The notes: generated by a model not told the origin, from the sequence alone. DNA of 64,000 nt from Flavobacterium nitratireducens (GCF_029625335.1 NZ_CP121111.1:2480001-2544000), one strand, 5' to 3'; positions 47,617-57,745 are shown, counted from the first letter of the stretch. Numbers and translations are program-made.

Positions 47617-50223
47617 TTGGCATCTAAAGAAAAAGCGGTTAAGGAAACCCCATTAATGAAGCAGTATAATGAGATTAAGAGAAAATATCCAGATGCTTGT
47701 TTGTTGTTTAGGGTTGGTGATTTTTATGAAACATTTGGAGAGGATGCTATTCGATCAGCAAAAATATTAGGAATAACTTTGACTAAACGTGGAGCAGGCT
47801 CTGATAATGAAACTGCTTTAGCAGGATTTCCTCATCACTCTATCAATACGTATTTGCCAAAATTAGTAAAAGCAGGTCTTCGTGTAGCGATTTGTGATCA
47901 ATTGGAAGATCCAAAAATGACCAAAACGATTGTAAAGCGAGGTGTGACAGAATTAGTAACTCCTGGAGTTTCTATGAACGATGAGGTTTTACAATCTAAA
48001 ACGAATAACTTCTTAGCCTCGGTTTACTTTGCTAATAAATCTATTGGTATCTCATTTTTAGATGTTTCTACAGGTGAGTTTTTAACTGCTCAGGGTAATG
48101 CAGAGTATATTGATAAGCTTTTGCAGAATTTTAGTCCAAGTGAGGTGTTGATTCAAAAGAATAACAAGAATGATTTTAAAAACCATTTTGGAGAAGATTA
48201 CCATTGTTTTTACCTTGAAGACTGGGTTTATAAAGAAGATTATGCTTTTGAGTCTTTAACTAAGCATTTTCAAACTATATCCTTGAAAGGATTTGGAGTT
48301 GAGGATTTAAAAGAAGGAATTATTGCTTCGGGAGCAATTTTATATTATTTATCAGAAACACAACATAACAAAGTACAACATATTACTTCTATTCAACGTA
48401 TAGCCGAAGATGCTTATGTTTGGATGGATCGATTTACTATTCGCAATCTGGAATTGTATCATAGTTATAATCCCAATGCGGTTACACTTTTAGATGTTAT
48501 TGATAAAACGCTTTCGCCAATGGGTGGACGTTTGTTAAAACGTTGGTTAGCTTTACCATTAAAAGATATAAATAAGGTAAGAAGTCGACATGAAGTGGTT
48601 TCTTATTTGAAGGATAGTCAAGAAGTATTGCAAAAAATGCAGTACCAAATCAAACAAATTTCCGATTTAGAGCGTTTGATTTCTAAAATAGCTACAGGGA
48701 AAGTTTCGCCTCGTGAAGTAATTTATTTGAAAGAGTCGTTAGATGCTATTATTCCAATTAAAACATTGGCTTTGGAAAGTAAACAAGAAGCGGTTAAAAT
48801 AATTGGAGATAATTTGCATAGTTGTGATTTATTGCGTGAGAAAATTAAAACAACTTTAAATCAAGATGCGCCAGTTGCTATTGCAAAAGGGAATGCTATT
48901 GCTAAAGGAGTGAATCATGAATTGGACGAATTACGGGCTATTTCGACTTCTGGTAAAGAATTTTTAGAAGGTATTGAAGCTAGAGAGTCGGAACGCACGG
49001 GTATTTCTTCTTTAAAAATATCTTTTAATAATGTTTTTGGTTATTATATCGAAGTTAGAAATACACACAAAGACAAAGTGCCAGCCGAATGGATTAGAAA
49101 ACAAACGCTGGTTAATGCCGAGCGTTATATTACCGAAGAATTAAAAGAATATGAATCTAAAATTCTGGGTGCTGAGGAAAAAATTCATAAAATAGAATCC
49201 GAATTGTTCGAGCAATTAGTGGCTTGGATTGCTACATATATCAAGCCAGTTCAGTTGAATGCAAATTTGGTGGCTCAGTTAGACTGTTTGTGTTCTTTCA
49301 CGCAATTAGCTATTGAAAATAAATATGTATGTCCAGAATTAGATGAAACATTCGAATTGGATATTAAAAACGGTCGACACCCAGTAATTGAAAAACAGTT
49401 GCCAGTAGGTGTTCCTTATATTGCAAATGATGTTTTTCTGAATAGAGAAACACAGCAAATTATTATGATTACCGGGCCTAACATGTCGGGTAAGTCGGCA
49501 ATATTGCGTCAAACCGCTTTGATTGTACTATTGGCTCAAATGGGAAGTTTTGTTCCTGCTGATAGTGTAAAAATGGGTGTGGTGGATAAAATATTTACCC
49601 GTGTTGGTGCGAGTGATAACATTTCGATGGGCGAATCTACTTTTATGGTAGAGATGAATGAAACGGCTTCAATTTTGAATAATATCTCAGATAGAAGTTT
49701 GGTTTTGTTGGATGAAATAGGTCGTGGAACCAGCACTTATGATGGTATATCTATCGCTTGGGCTATTGCTGAATTTTTACATGAACATCCGTCAAAACCT
49801 AAAACTTTATTTGCAACGCATTACCATGAATTAAATGAAATGAGTGAATTGTTGACTCGCATTCAAAATTATAATGTTTCGGTAAAAGAGTTAAAGGACA
49901 ATGTGCTTTTTATTCGAAAATTAGTAAAGGGTGGAAGTGCGCACAGTTTTGGTATACATGTGGCTAAAATGGCGGGAATGCCTCAAATTGTGATTTTGAA
50001 AGCGCAAAAGATTTTGAAAAAGTTAGAGAAAGATCATTCTGGTGATGCTTTAACGGGTATTAAGTCAGAGAAAGAGGAAATGCAAATGAGTTTCTTTAAT
50101 TTGGATGATCCTTTATTAGAAGAGATAAAAGAGGAAATTTTGAATATCGATATAAATTCGGTTACGCCAGTAGAGGCTTTGATGAAGTTGAATGAAATTA
50201 AAAGAATGTTAACCCGAAAATAA
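47617..50223 (+). CDS. mutS: DNA mismatch repair protein MutS
   Basis: The 868-residue protein recognises mismatches and recruits the rest of the repair system. The N-terminal domain has [11 protein letters not shown] with the Phe-x-Glu mismatch wedge. The connector and lever domains follow. The ATPase has Walker [14 protein letters not shown] near 620-627, the ABC-like signature [10 protein letters not shown] and Walker [17 protein letters not shown]. The C-terminal tail ends with [17 protein letters not shown], a dimer-contact motif. No ATG precedes the conserved start [16 protein letters not shown]; the codon at 47617 is TTG and is the most likely start. Confidence 0.96.
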   Translation: MASKEKAVKETPLMKQYNEIKRKYPDACLLFRVGDFYETFGEDAIRSAKILGITLTKRGAGSDNETALAGFPHHSINTYLPKLVKAGLRVAICDQLEDPKMTKTIVKRGVTELVTPGVSMNDEVLQSKTNNFLASVYFANKSIGISFLDVSTGEFLTAQGNAEYIDKLLQNFSPSEVLIQKNNKNDFKNHFGEDYHCFYLEDWVYKEDYAFESLTKHFQTISLKGFGVEDLKEGIIASGAILYYLSETQHNKVQHITSIQRIAEDAYVWMDRFTIRNLELYHSYNPNAVTLLDVIDKTLSPMGGRLLKRWLALPLKDINKVRSRHEVVSYLKDSQEVLQKMQYQIKQISDLERLISKIATGKVSPREVIYLKESLDAIIPIKTLALESKQEAVKIIGDNLHSCDLLREKIKTTLNQDAPVAIAKGNAIAKGVNHELDELRAISTSGKEFLEGIEARESERTGISSLKISFNNVFGYYIEVRNTHKDKVPAEWIRKQTLVNAERYITEELKEYESKILGAEEKIHKIESELFEQLVAWIATYIKPVQLNANLVAQLDCLCSFTQLAIENKYVCPELDETFELDIKNGRHPVIEKQLPVGVPYIANDVFLNRETQQIIMITGPNMSGKSAILRQTALIVLLAQMGSFVPADSVKMGVVDKIFTRVGASDNISMGESTFMVEMNETASILNNISDRSLVLLDEIGRGTSTYDGISIAWAIAEFLHEHPSKPKTLFATHYHELNEMSELLTRIQNYNVSVKELKDNVLFIRKLVKGGSAHSFGIHVAKMAGMPQIVILKAQKILKKLEKDHSGDALTGIKSEKEEMQMSFFNLDDPLLEEIKEEILNIDINSVTPVEALMKLNEIKRMLTRK

Positions 50224-50288
50224 TTTATTTTTAATTTAAAGTAAATCAAAAGCTTAGTATAATTATTCAATTTTTTTTCAAAAAAGGC

Positions 50289-50318
50289 TTGCGTAATCGG
50301 AAAAAGGTCTTAAATTTG
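50289..50318 (+). promoter_or_regulatory. promoter candidate for the tRNA pair
   Basis: TTG at 50289-50291 and TAAATTTG at 50311-50318 are 19 bases apart, a near-perfect match to the Bacteroidota consensus, 50 bases before tRNA-Gly. Confidence 0.65.
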
Positions 50319-50367
50319 CATCCGCAATACAGAACAAGTATCGCGGTTCTTTTTGAGAATTGTTAAT

Positions 50368-50440
50368 GCGAAAATAGCTCAGTTGGTAGAGCGCGACCTT
50401 GCCAAGGTCGAGGTCGCGGGTTCGAGCCCCGTTTTTCGCT
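50368..50440 (+). tRNA. tRNA-Gly (GCC)
   Basis: This 73-base cloverleaf has acceptor stem GCGAAAA/TTTTCGC, D arm AGCTCAGTTGGTAGAGC, anticodon stem-loop GACCTTGCCAAGGTC with anticodon GCC, and T arm GCGGGTTCGAGCCCCGT. No CCA is encoded. Confidence 0.95.
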
Positions 50441-50453
50441 CGATTTACATCAT

Positions 50454-50539
50454 GCTCGGATGGTGAAATTGGTAGACACGCTGGACTTAAAATCCAGTGA
50501 ACAGCAATGTTCGTGCGGGTTCAAGTCCCGCTCTGAGTA
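50454..50539 (+). tRNA. tRNA-Leu (UAA)
   Basis: This 86-base class II tRNA has acceptor stem GCTCGGA/TCTGAGT, D arm with AAATTGGTAGACAC, anticodon stem CTGGA/TCCAG with anticodon TAA, a long variable arm, and T arm GCGGGTTCAAGTCCCGC. It lies 13 bases after tRNA-Gly and is co-transcribed with it. Confidence 0.95.
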
Positions 50540-50544
50540 CAATA

Positions 50545-50576
50545 AAGCTTCAAACAAATGTTTGGAGCTTTTTTAT
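50545..50576 (+). terminator. terminator of the tRNA operon
   Basis: AAGCTTCAAACA pairs with TGTTTGGAGCTT (one G-T pair), followed by TTTTATT. Confidence 0.8.
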
Positions 50577-50700
50577 TTTATATCAAAATTAGTTTTGTGG
50601 TTTGTTTTGAATCTTGTGAGAGGTTTAGAAGTAAAGGTGAGCTTTGTGAATTCTGAATCCTTGGGATCTGGAATTTTTAAAAATTGGAATTTAATAAAAT

Positions 50701-51048
50701 ATGGGGACTTTTGTTATTAGTAAAAGATTTAGCGGGGATTATAAATTTGAGTTTACTTCTAGAAAAGGGAAAACTATATTTACGAGTAATGCGTATGAAT
50801 TAAGAATGGATTGTGAGGCAGATGCAGAGTATTTGCGATCTGTATTTGATTCCTGTTCTTTTGTGAAATTTAAGACTTCTAAAGGGAAGTTTTTCTTTCG
50901 TGTGGTAGTAGATGGCAAAGTGATGGCTGTAAGTAGAAAATACAGTACTGAATTGATGGTGCAAAAAGGTATTGATGAGATTGTAAAATATGGAGCTAAG
51001 TCAGAGATACTGGACTTTGCGAACAATGATTTTGAATTTATTGATTGA
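50701..51048 (+). CDS. DUF1508 (YegP-like) protein
   Basis: The 115-residue protein consists of two DUF1508 repeats. The first reads GDYKFEFTSRKGKTIFTSNAY and the second KGKFFFRVVVDGKVMAVSRKYS; each has the core (Y/F)xFxxxxxxGxxxxxS. Tandem DUF1508 proteins of this size resemble YegP of Escherichia coli, whose role is not settled. It is a single gene behind the tRNA operon, with a converging terminator at 51097. Confidence 0.88.
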   Translation: MGTFVISKRFSGDYKFEFTSRKGKTIFTSNAYELRMDCEADAEYLRSVFDSCSFVKFKTSKGKFFFRVVVDGKVMAVSRKYSTELMVQKGIDEIVKYGAKSEILDFANNDFEFID

Positions 51049-51096
51049 TTTAATTCAGGTCGTTCTTGTTTAGAATGTAATTTGACTTATGGGTAT

Positions 51097-51130
51097 AAAA
51101 AAAGCCGTCACAATGTGAACGGCTTATTTT
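51097..51130. terminator. bidirectional hairpin terminator
   Basis: AAAAAAAGCCGT at 51097-51108 pairs with ACGGCTTATTTT at 51119-51130. A on one side and T on the other let it serve both convergent genes. Confidence 0.8.
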
Positions 51131-51147
51131 TTTACTGTAATTTAAAA

Positions 51148-51354
51148 TTACTCAGCAGCTGGAGCTTCAGCAGCTGGAGCAGCAGCAGTTGTATCAGCAG
51201 CAGCAGCAGCAGTGTCAGCAGCAACAGCAGTTGTGTCAACAGTTTCTACAGCAGTTGTATCAGCAGCAACTTCTTCAGTAGCAGCCTCAGCTTTTTTACA
51301 AGATACAACAGATAATACAGCAACTACAGCTAAACTTAAAAATACTTTTTTCAT
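51148..51354 (-). CDS. small Ala/Thr-rich lipoprotein
   Basis: This 68-residue protein has a lipoprotein signal peptide with Cys19 (VVSCKK). The mature part is low complexity: repeated ADTTAVE, AADTAAAAADTTAA and PAAEAPAAE. No domain is visible. Such Ala/Glu/Thr-rich lipoproteins of unknown role are common in Flavobacterium and may be abundant surface or periplasmic components. The DNA consists of GCA/GCT/ACT iterations, so its length may vary between strains. The lipobox and a good start make it a real gene despite the bias. Confidence 0.75.
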   Translation of the reverse strand: MKKVFLSLAVVAVLSVVSCKKAEAATEEVAADTTAVETVDTTAVAADTAAAAADTTAAAPAAEAPAAE

Positions 51355-51533
51355 CTTACTTTATTATAAAAGGTTAATTATTAATTCGTGGCAAAGATAT
51401 AAAATTTTTAATATGTAAAATATTTTTTCGCTTTTTTTTGAAAAAATAATGAGCCAAATTTCTCGTGTATCTTAGTGCCTCCTTGTGTTTAGCTTTTAGT
51501 TTCTTTTTTTTGATATACAGTAGATTGTAAGTT

Positions 51534-53707
51534 CTATTTTAATTTGAGCTTACTATGTTTTACGGTTCTTTTCTTTTTAGGATGCACTAATTTTAATTCG
51601 TTAATTAAATTTTGAGCTCCAGCGTATTTGTCGATGATAAATAAAATGTAGCGAGCGTCTACCATTATGTTTCTGCAAATACTAGGATCGTAGTAGATAT
51701 CACTCATGGTTCCTTCCCAAACACGGTCAAAATTGAGTCCTATAAGATTCCCTTTGGCATCAATAGCGGGACTACCTGAATTTCCTCCGGTAGTATGATT
51801 GGTTCCAATAAAATTCAAAGGCATTTGGCCATTTTCGCCATAGATTCCATAATCCTTTTTGTTGAATAAATCGATTAGTTTTGGTGATACATCAAATTCA
51901 TAATCTCCTGGAATATATTTTTCCATTACACCATCTAAGTAACTAATGGGTTTATAAATAGTAGCGTCTTTCGGTTCGTATCCTTTTACTTTCCCATAAG
52001 TAACTCTTAATGTGCCATTGGCATCTGGAAAAATACGGCTGTCTTTGTTAAGTTTTAATTGTGCTTTCATGTAGCTTCTTTGTAAAGAAGTTATCTTTAA
52101 ATTCAAAGCATCGTATTTTGGAAGAATTTCAGAATGGTATTTAATACTTAATTCTTTTACGAGCTGGAATGCTTTGTCTTGATTAATCGCATTAAGAACT
52201 GTTTTAGCATCTCCAGTCAATAATTGTTTGAAATCTTCGTAGTTGGATAATTTTGTTGATGTATAAATTTCTGTAGTAAGTTTTTTAGCATCTACATTGT
52301 TTAGACTTTGTGGTAAAAATGATTTAGGTGATTTAGTTGCATATAAACTAATAAGCTGTTCAAAAACATCTCTGTCAACTTTAGCACTGAAATTTTTGTA
52401 GAAACCAGAAAGCCCTGCAATTAAATTGTTTTTACGATCATTAAATGATTGTTCACCTTGAATTAGGTAGACTTGCTCTAATTGGTATAAATTGTAAGCA
52501 ACTTTCAATAACTCTGTATTTCGTAATACTATTTCTTGGAAATAATCTCTGGCTAAGGCATAAGGAGCTATTTCAGTATAGTTTTTTTCGAAATCATTTA
52601 AAAGATTTCCATATTCTTTTTGCTTTCCTGCTTGGATAACTTTGTCAAGGAATTTTTTTCTGCTTCTTGTTTTTTGGCTATTGCATTTGATTTTTTTATT
52701 CCTTGGCTTTCACCAATCCATTTTTTCCAATAATTGGCAATACTGGCATATTTTGAAGCGTACTGAATTTTTATAGCGTTGTCTTCTCTCATATAACCGT
52801 CGGCTACTTTGAGTGCTTTATCTCTGATTTCAATTTTTGCAGGATTTAATTCGTTAACTATCTGGTTGATGGCAACAGCAGCTAGGTATTCGTTTGTGTT
52901 ACCTGGATATCCAAAAACTAGGGTAAAATCGTCTTCGGCTACACCGTCCAACGAAATTGGTAAAAAATGTTTGGGAGTATAAGGAACATTGTCTTTCGAA
53001 TACGGAGCTGGTTTGTTGTTTTTGTCAGCGTAAATTCTGAAAATTGAAAAATCGCCTGTGTGACGTGGCCAAACCCAGTTGTCTGTATCAGAACCAAATT
53101 TTCCGATAGAAGATGGTGGTGCGCCTACCAAACGAACATCGGTAAAGGTTTCCGTTACAAAAAGCATGTATTGATTCCCTTCGTAAAACGTACGAATTTT
53201 GTTTTCTTGCCAACTTTCTTTTGGGAAATTTTTGCTAATTGCAGCGATGTTATTTTGGATTTTTTTCTGTTTTTCAGCTTCGTTTGTAATAGAAGCCGTT
53301 CCCTCTAAAACCATATTTGTTACATCTTCTATTTTTACTATAAAAGTTACATACAAGTCTTTGTTAGGCAATTCGTCTTCCGTTTTAAATGCCCAAAAAC
53401 CATCCGCAAGATAATCGTGTTCTACTGTTGAATGCGATTGAATTTGTGCATATCCACAATGGTGATTAGTAAGTAATAATCCTTTAGGCGAAATCACCTC
53501 AGAGGTACAACCTCCATTAAATTGAGGAACAGCATCTTTTAAACTGGATTGATTCACATCATAAATATCTTTGATAGACATTTTCATTCCTAAATTCTTC
53601 ATTTCAGTTGCATTCATGCCGTCTAATAAAGAGGGTATCCACATCCCGCCCTGTTGCGCTTGGGTTTGAATTACGAATAGGACAAGTATAAGTTTTAAAA
53701 AATTCAT
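51534..53707 (-). pseudogene. S46-family dipeptidyl peptidase (DPP7/DPP11-like), frameshifted
   Basis: Fragments 52598-53707 (N-terminus) and 51534-52508 join to one protein of about 724 residues. One extra A in the seven-base run at 52653-52659 gives EAEKKFLDKVIQAGKQKEYG. The signal peptide is MNFLKLILVLFVIQTQA. S46 landmarks are GMWIPSLL, the catalytic His in LLTNHHCGYAQIQ, the Asp region GSDTDNWVWPRHTGDF, and the Ser in TGGNSGSPAIDAKGNLIG. These exopeptidases release dipeptides in the periplasm of Bacteroidota. The Asp/Gly choice that separates DPP11 from DPP7 specificity lies near NLIGLNFDRVWEG (here Asp, favouring the DPP11 type). The break is probably a sequence error. Confidence 0.87.
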
Positions 53708-53746
53708 AGGTTTAAATTGAGTTGTTTTTCAAAAATATTTTTGCGG

Positions 53747-54979
53747 TTATTTTGTAATTATTTTCAATATTAAGTTTGTTGCTCCTTTGTTTTGTGATAC
53801 AAATTCTTTACAAATTTTTCCTTTGTTTTTTCGCAGATTACTATCGGTAATTAAATTATCAAAAATGCTTTTTAATTCCTCTTGGTTATGAATAGAAATA
53901 CAGCCTTTAATGTTTACAAGAGAAATGGCTTCGGCAAAATGAGAGTAATTTGGACCAATAACGATTGGAACGCCAAAGGTTGCAGGTTCTAAGAGATTGT
54001 GTACTCCAGGATTGCCAAATCCTCCTCCTACATAGGCAATATCGGCATAACTGTATATTTTAGTTAGGATACCAATAGTGTCAATGATAAACACCTCAAA
54101 TTCAGATAGACTTTTGTTTTCTCTTTCGCTAAAAAGGACCGTTTTTTTGCGAATATTATTTTTTAATTGTTGAATTTGCTCCCCTTTGATGTTATGGGGT
54201 GCAATAATGAATTTTATCTTATCCTCACACGAATTGATGTAATCTATTAGTAATTCTTCGTCTTTAGGCCACGAACTCCCGATGACTATCGTAGTTGTGT
54301 TGTTTTTAAATTGATCGATAAAGACAAGGGAATTGTCTTTTTCTAAAATTGCAGCAACTCGGTCAAAACGGGTGTCGCCAGAAACAATGACATTCGTTTT
54401 TCCTAATTGATTGAGTAGCTTTTTAGAGCTTTCATTCTGAACAAAAAAGAATGTAAACGTATCTAAAGCCTTTCTGTAAAACTGACCGTACCATTTAAAA
54501 AACATTTGGTTTTCTCTGAAAATACCAGAAATCAAATAGGTTGGAATGTTTGATTTTTTAAGTTCGTTGAGATAGTTTGGCCAATATTCGTATTTGATAA
54601 AAAATGCCATTTCAGGATGAACGAGTTTGAGGAATTTTTGTGCATTACCTTTAGTGTCCATCGGCAGATAAACAGTTGCATCAGCAATGGTGTTGTTTTT
54701 TCGAACTTCATAACCTGATGGAGAAAAAAAGCTAAGAACTATTTTATGCGAAGGATATTTTTCTTTTATTTTTTCAATAACGGGTAGTCCTTGTTCGTAT
54801 TCGCCTAAAGAGGCAGCATGAAACCAAATCGTTTTGTCGTTTTTGCTTATTTTTTGCGAAAGCGTAATAAATACCTCTTTTCTTCCTAAAACGAACAGCT
54901 TTATTTTAGGATTAAAAAAGGCGACTATTTTTAAGAAAAAGTCAGCAATTGTTATGATGAAATTGTAGAGAAAAAGCAT
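53747..54979 (-). CDS. waaA: 3-deoxy-D-manno-octulosonic acid transferase
   Basis: From ATG 54979 (MLFLYNFIITIADF) the product has 410 residues. It transfers Kdo from CMP-Kdo to lipid A precursor at the inner membrane. The N-terminal glycosyltransferase domain has IWFHAASLGEYEQGLPVIEKI with the catalytic Glu. The C-terminal half has IVIGSSWPKDEELL, FIIAPHN and the nucleotide-binding segment VGGGFGNPGVHNLLEPATFG. An in-frame start at 55027 would add 16 basic residues and is less likely. It is divergent from the DegT gene. Confidence 0.92.
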   Translation of the reverse strand: MLFLYNFIITIADFFLKIVAFFNPKIKLFVLGRKEVFITLSQKISKNDKTIWFHAASLGEYEQGLPVIEKIKEKYPSHKIVLSFFSPSGYEVRKNNTIADATVYLPMDTKGNAQKFLKLVHPEMAFFIKYEYWPNYLNELKKSNIPTYLISGIFRENQMFFKWYGQFYRKALDTFTFFFVQNESSKKLLNQLGKTNVIVSGDTRFDRVAAILEKDNSLVFIDQFKNNTTTIVIGSSWPKDEELLIDYINSCEDKIKFIIAPHNIKGEQIQQLKNNIRKKTVLFSERENKSLSEFEVFIIDTIGILTKIYSYADIAYVGGGFGNPGVHNLLEPATFGVPIVIGPNYSHFAEAISLVNIKGCISIHNQEELKSIFDNLITDSNLRKNKGKICKEFVSQNKGATNLILKIITK

Positions 54980-55134
54980 TTGTGTAATTTTTGCGGCTAA
55001 ATTACGTTTTCTTTGGCTTAAAATCATTGGTTTGAAATCAATATTAGCTATTTTTGTTTCCCTTTTGTGAAAGTTTTGTTGTTTCCTAATTCGTGTAAAA
55101 ACAACAACTTTTGAAACTATTTAATAAAATTGAA

Positions 55135-56268
55135 ATGAAGAAAATTCAAATGGTTGACTTGAAGAGTCAATACGATAAAATTGCTACTACTGTTAATACT
55201 TCTATCCAAGAAGTTTTGGATACTAACACTTATATCAATGGGCCTCAGGTGCAACAATTTCAAAAATCCTTGGAGGATTATTTGGGTGTAAAACATGTAA
55301 TTCCATGTGCTAATGGTACCGATGCGTTGCAAATTGCAATGATGGGATTAGGTTTGCAACCGGGTGATGAGGTAATAACTGCCGATTTTACTTTTGCGGC
55401 AACTGTTGAAGTGATTGCTTTGTTGCAATTAACTCCAGTTTTAGTAGATGTGGATGTGGATAGCATGAATATTTCATTAGAAAGAATTAAAGCAGCAATT
55501 ACTCCTAAAACCAAAGCAATTGTTCCTGTTCATTTATTTGGTCGTGCGGCTAATATGGATGAAATTATGGAATTAGCTGCAGAACATAATTTGTTTGTTA
55601 TCGAAGATAATGCACAGGCAATAGGTGCCGATTATGTTTCGGCTGAAGGGACAAAATCAAAAATTGGAACTATTGGTCATGTAGCAGCGACTTCGTTCTT
55701 TCCGTCTAAAAACTTAGGATGTTACGGAGATGGTGGAGCTATTTTTACCAATGATGATGCTTTAGCACATACGATTCGTGGGATTGTAAATCATGGAATG
55801 TACGAGCGTTACCACCATGATGTAGTAGGCGTTAATTCAAGATTAGATAGTATTCAGGCTGCTGTTTTGAATGCAAAATTGCCTTTTTTGAATGATTATA
55901 ACAAAGCGCGTCGTGAAGCTGCAACAAAGTACAATGCAGCATTGTCATCGCATCCTAACATTATTACGCCTTCATTTGATGCTAATGAGAACAATCACGT
56001 TTTTCATCAATATACATTACGAATTATCGATAAAGACAGAAATGGTTTGATGCAGCATTTGTTGAGCAAAGGAATTCCTTGTGCTATTTATTATCCAATT
56101 CCTTTGCATTCGCAAAAAGCCTATGTTGATGTGCGTTATAAAGAAGAAGATTTTCCTGTGACTAATCAGTTGGTTAAAGAGGTAATTTCGTTACCAATGC
56201 ACACCGAATTAGACGATGAACAAATTCAATTTATTACCGATTCTGTTTTAGAATTTTTAAATCAATAA
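55135..56268 (+). CDS. DegT/DnrJ/EryC1/StrS-family PLP aminotransferase
   Basis: From ATG 55135 (MKKIQMVDLKSQYDKI) the enzyme has 377 residues. It belongs to the sugar aminotransferase family acting on nucleotide-linked keto-sugars. The PLP-binding lysine is in TSFFPSKNLGCYGDGGA; CANGTDALQIAMMGLGL, EVITADFTF and VPVHLFGRAANMD are the other hallmarks, and VVGVNSRLDSIQAAVL forms the substrate loop. It lies next to waaA on the other strand, so a role in surface polysaccharide synthesis is plausible. The exact sugar is unknown. The next gene starts two bases after its stop. Confidence 0.92.
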   Translation: MKKIQMVDLKSQYDKIATTVNTSIQEVLDTNTYINGPQVQQFQKSLEDYLGVKHVIPCANGTDALQIAMMGLGLQPGDEVITADFTFAATVEVIALLQLTPVLVDVDVDSMNISLERIKAAITPKTKAIVPVHLFGRAANMDEIMELAAEHNLFVIEDNAQAIGADYVSAEGTKSKIGTIGHVAATSFFPSKNLGCYGDGGAIFTNDDALAHTIRGIVNHGMYERYHHDVVGVNSRLDSIQAAVLNAKLPFLNDYNKARREAATKYNAALSSHPNIITPSFDANENNHVFHQYTLRIIDKDRNGLMQHLLSKGIPCAIYYPIPLHSQKAYVDVRYKEEDFPVTNQLVKEVISLPMHTELDDEQIQFITDSVLEFLNQ

Positions 56269-56270
56269 TT

Positions 56271-56714
56271 ATGAAAAAGTCTTTATTAGTGATAGCCTTG
56301 TTTGTGATTAGCTTTTCAAATTGGGCGCAATCTTCAAGTATTTCAAACGAAGAAACTGCGGTTGCTAATAGAGTAGAGGCTTTTCGTAAAGTCTTGATTG
56401 ACCCGGCGGTTACATCTTTAAAAGAAATAACGTCGAAAGATTTAAGTTATGGACATTCTAGCGGAATTTTACAAAATCAGGAAGCCTTTATTGAAAAATT
56501 AATGAACGGCGAATCGGATTTTGTATCTATTGAATTTCAAAACCAAACTATCCAAATTAGTGGAGATGTTGCTGTAGTTAGACACAATCTGCTTGCACAT
56601 ACTAAAGATAGCGGAGTAGAGAAGGATATCAAAATTGGTAATGTTTTAATTTGGCAAAAAATAAAAGGAAAATGGTTGTTAATCGCCAGACAAGCGTTTA
56701 AATTACCTTCCTAA
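56271..56714 (+). CDS. exported NTF2-like (SnoaL/DUF4440-type) protein
   Basis: The 147-residue protein has a signal peptide ending at WAQ (residue 19). A single NTF2-like domain follows: EETAVANRVEAFRKVLIDP, DLSYGHSSGILQNQEAFIEKL and a C-terminal strand KIKGKWLLIARQAFKL. The family covers enzymes and ligand-binding proteins; no active site can be named. It begins two bases after the aminotransferase stop, so the two are co-transcribed, and ends at a clear terminator. Confidence 0.85.
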   Translation: MKKSLLVIALFVISFSNWAQSSSISNEETAVANRVEAFRKVLIDPAVTSLKEITSKDLSYGHSSGILQNQEAFIEKLMNGESDFVSIEFQNQTIQISGDVAVVRHNLLAHTKDSGVEKDIKIGNVLIWQKIKGKWLLIARQAFKLPS

Positions 56715-56732
56715 AATATAATAGTATTTTTT

Positions 56733-56769
56733 AAATCCCAAATTAGCCACTGCCAATTTGGGATTTTTT
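56733..56769 (+). terminator. rho-independent terminator
   Basis: AAATCCCAAATT pairs with AATTTGGGATTT around a 10-base loop, followed by TTT. Confidence 0.88.
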
Positions 56770-56819
56770 CGTTAAAGGAAATAGTTGTAACTTCGTTATA
56801 GTTTAAAAATAAGAAGATT

Positions 56820-57017
56820 ATGAATGCCAAAGGGAAAAAATCTAAAATAGATCAAGTCGAGGAGGAAATCACTTCTTACGAACGAATTATAACTAAACAA
56901 AAAGGAATTAATCCTGAAGCTTTTGATTTTGATGCTGAATTTAAAAAAGGCTATACTCCTGAGGAATTCAAAGAGGAAATGTTGAAACGAATTAAGGCAT
57001 ATCCTTGGAAAAAATAA
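56820..57017 (+). CDS. putative antitoxin of a RelE/ParE-type module
   Basis: This 65-residue, highly charged protein (NAKGKKSKIDQVEEEITSYE, then FDAEFKKGYTPEEFKEEML) has no recognisable DNA-binding motif but has the size and charge of a type II antitoxin. Its last 13 bases overlap the start of the toxin-like gene. The pairing is the main evidence. The C-terminal half probably wraps the toxin. Confidence 0.7.
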   Translation: MNAKGKKSKIDQVEEEITSYERIITKQKGINPEAFDFDAEFKKGYTPEEFKEEMLKRIKAYPWKK

Positions 57018-57325
57018 TATTTAAAGAGGAAATATTAATTTATTTTGATGAATTAATCTATATTCTTTTCTTGGAAGAGTATTTCGGTTATGTCGAAAAT
57101 GCGCAACAATACGTTGATAAAATTGTAAATTTTATTATTAATGATATTTCAAGTTTTCCCTCGAAAAAATCACCTTCAAAATTACAATACTTAGGCTCTA
57201 ATTACATTTTTTATAAATCGAATACCAGAACCACTTGGTATATTTTCTTTGAAAAAAGAGCTACTAATTTTTTGATTACCGGAATAATCAATAATCATTG
57301 TGAAGAAGCAAAAGAGTTTAAATGA
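57005..57325 (+). CDS. RelE/ParE-family toxin-like protein
   Basis: The 106-residue product has the compact alpha-beta layout of RelE/ParE toxins. Two N-terminal helices lead to strands KLQYLGSNYIFYKSNTRTTWYIFFEK and ATNFLITGIINNH. The pattern RTTWYIFFE followed by ITGIINNHCEEA recurs in Bacteroidota members of this superfamily. Whether it cuts mRNA or targets gyrase cannot be said; the lysine- and arginine-containing strand would hold the active residues. It overlaps the antitoxin by 13 bases. Confidence 0.78.
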   Translation: MEKIIFKEEILIYFDELIYILFLEEYFGYVENAQQYVDKIVNFIINDISSFPSKKSPSKLQYLGSNYIFYKSNTRTTWYIFFEKRATNFLITGIINNHCEEAKEFK

Positions 57326-57363
57326 AAATTCCTCCAAACCTTAGGTCAAGAGGAATCTTTTTT
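57325..57363. terminator. bidirectional hairpin between convergent genes
   Basis: AAAATTCCTC pairs with GAGGAATCTTTT, with A and T runs on the outer sides. It separates the toxin gene (+) from the DUF3037 gene (-). Confidence 0.65.
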
Positions 57364-57745
57364 ATATTACTAATTCGTTGTATAATTTGTCAAAGGTTTT
57401 GTCTAAATCCGTACTAAATCCAGAATGCGGTCTTGAGGTCTGGATACTTGAGCTTTTTACCGCTGTTAACCATCTAAAGCGTTCGTCTTTTTCTAATTGA
57501 GCAATAGGGCCAGCATTTTTTTTGCCTTCGCAAATGGCAACAAAAGAATCTAAATTAATCTTGAGTTGGTCTAGATCAAATTCTTTACAAAAAGAACTGA
57601 TTTTTTCAGATGGGATTTGATATTGAATACGTAAATATTTTTGACGCTTGCAATATAGCATCAAACCGACATTGATAAATTCTTCGCGTTCTACTCTGGG
57701 TACTACACGAAGGACAGCATAATCATATAAGTGTTTTTCGTGCAT
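57362..57745 (-). CDS. DUF3037 domain protein
   Basis: The 127-residue protein matches the DUF3037 type: YDYAVLRVVPRVEREEFINVG at the start, then LYCKRQKYLRIQ and WLTAVKSSSIQTSRPHSGFS. The family is often encoded next to HipA-like kinases, as here: its start overlaps the kinase gene by 23 bases. It could be the partner or substrate of the kinase; this is inference from gene order. Confidence 0.88.
   Translation of the reverse strand: MHEKHLYDYAVLRVVPRVEREEFINVGLMLYCKRQKYLRIQYQIPSEKISSFCKEFDLDQLKINLDSFVAICEGKKNAGPIAQLEKDERFRWLTAVKSSSIQTSRPHSGFSTDLDKTFDKLYNELVI

Noticed and set aside
50460..50720. 86-residue open frame on + starting in tRNA-Leu
   Set aside because: It runs through the tRNA and its terminator; the protein has no family features and the tRNA explains the sequence.
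51082..51418. Ser/Ala-rich open frames on + (51082-51315, 51212-51418)
   Set aside because: They are antisense shadows of the Ala-rich lipoprotein; the triplet repeats keep all frames open.
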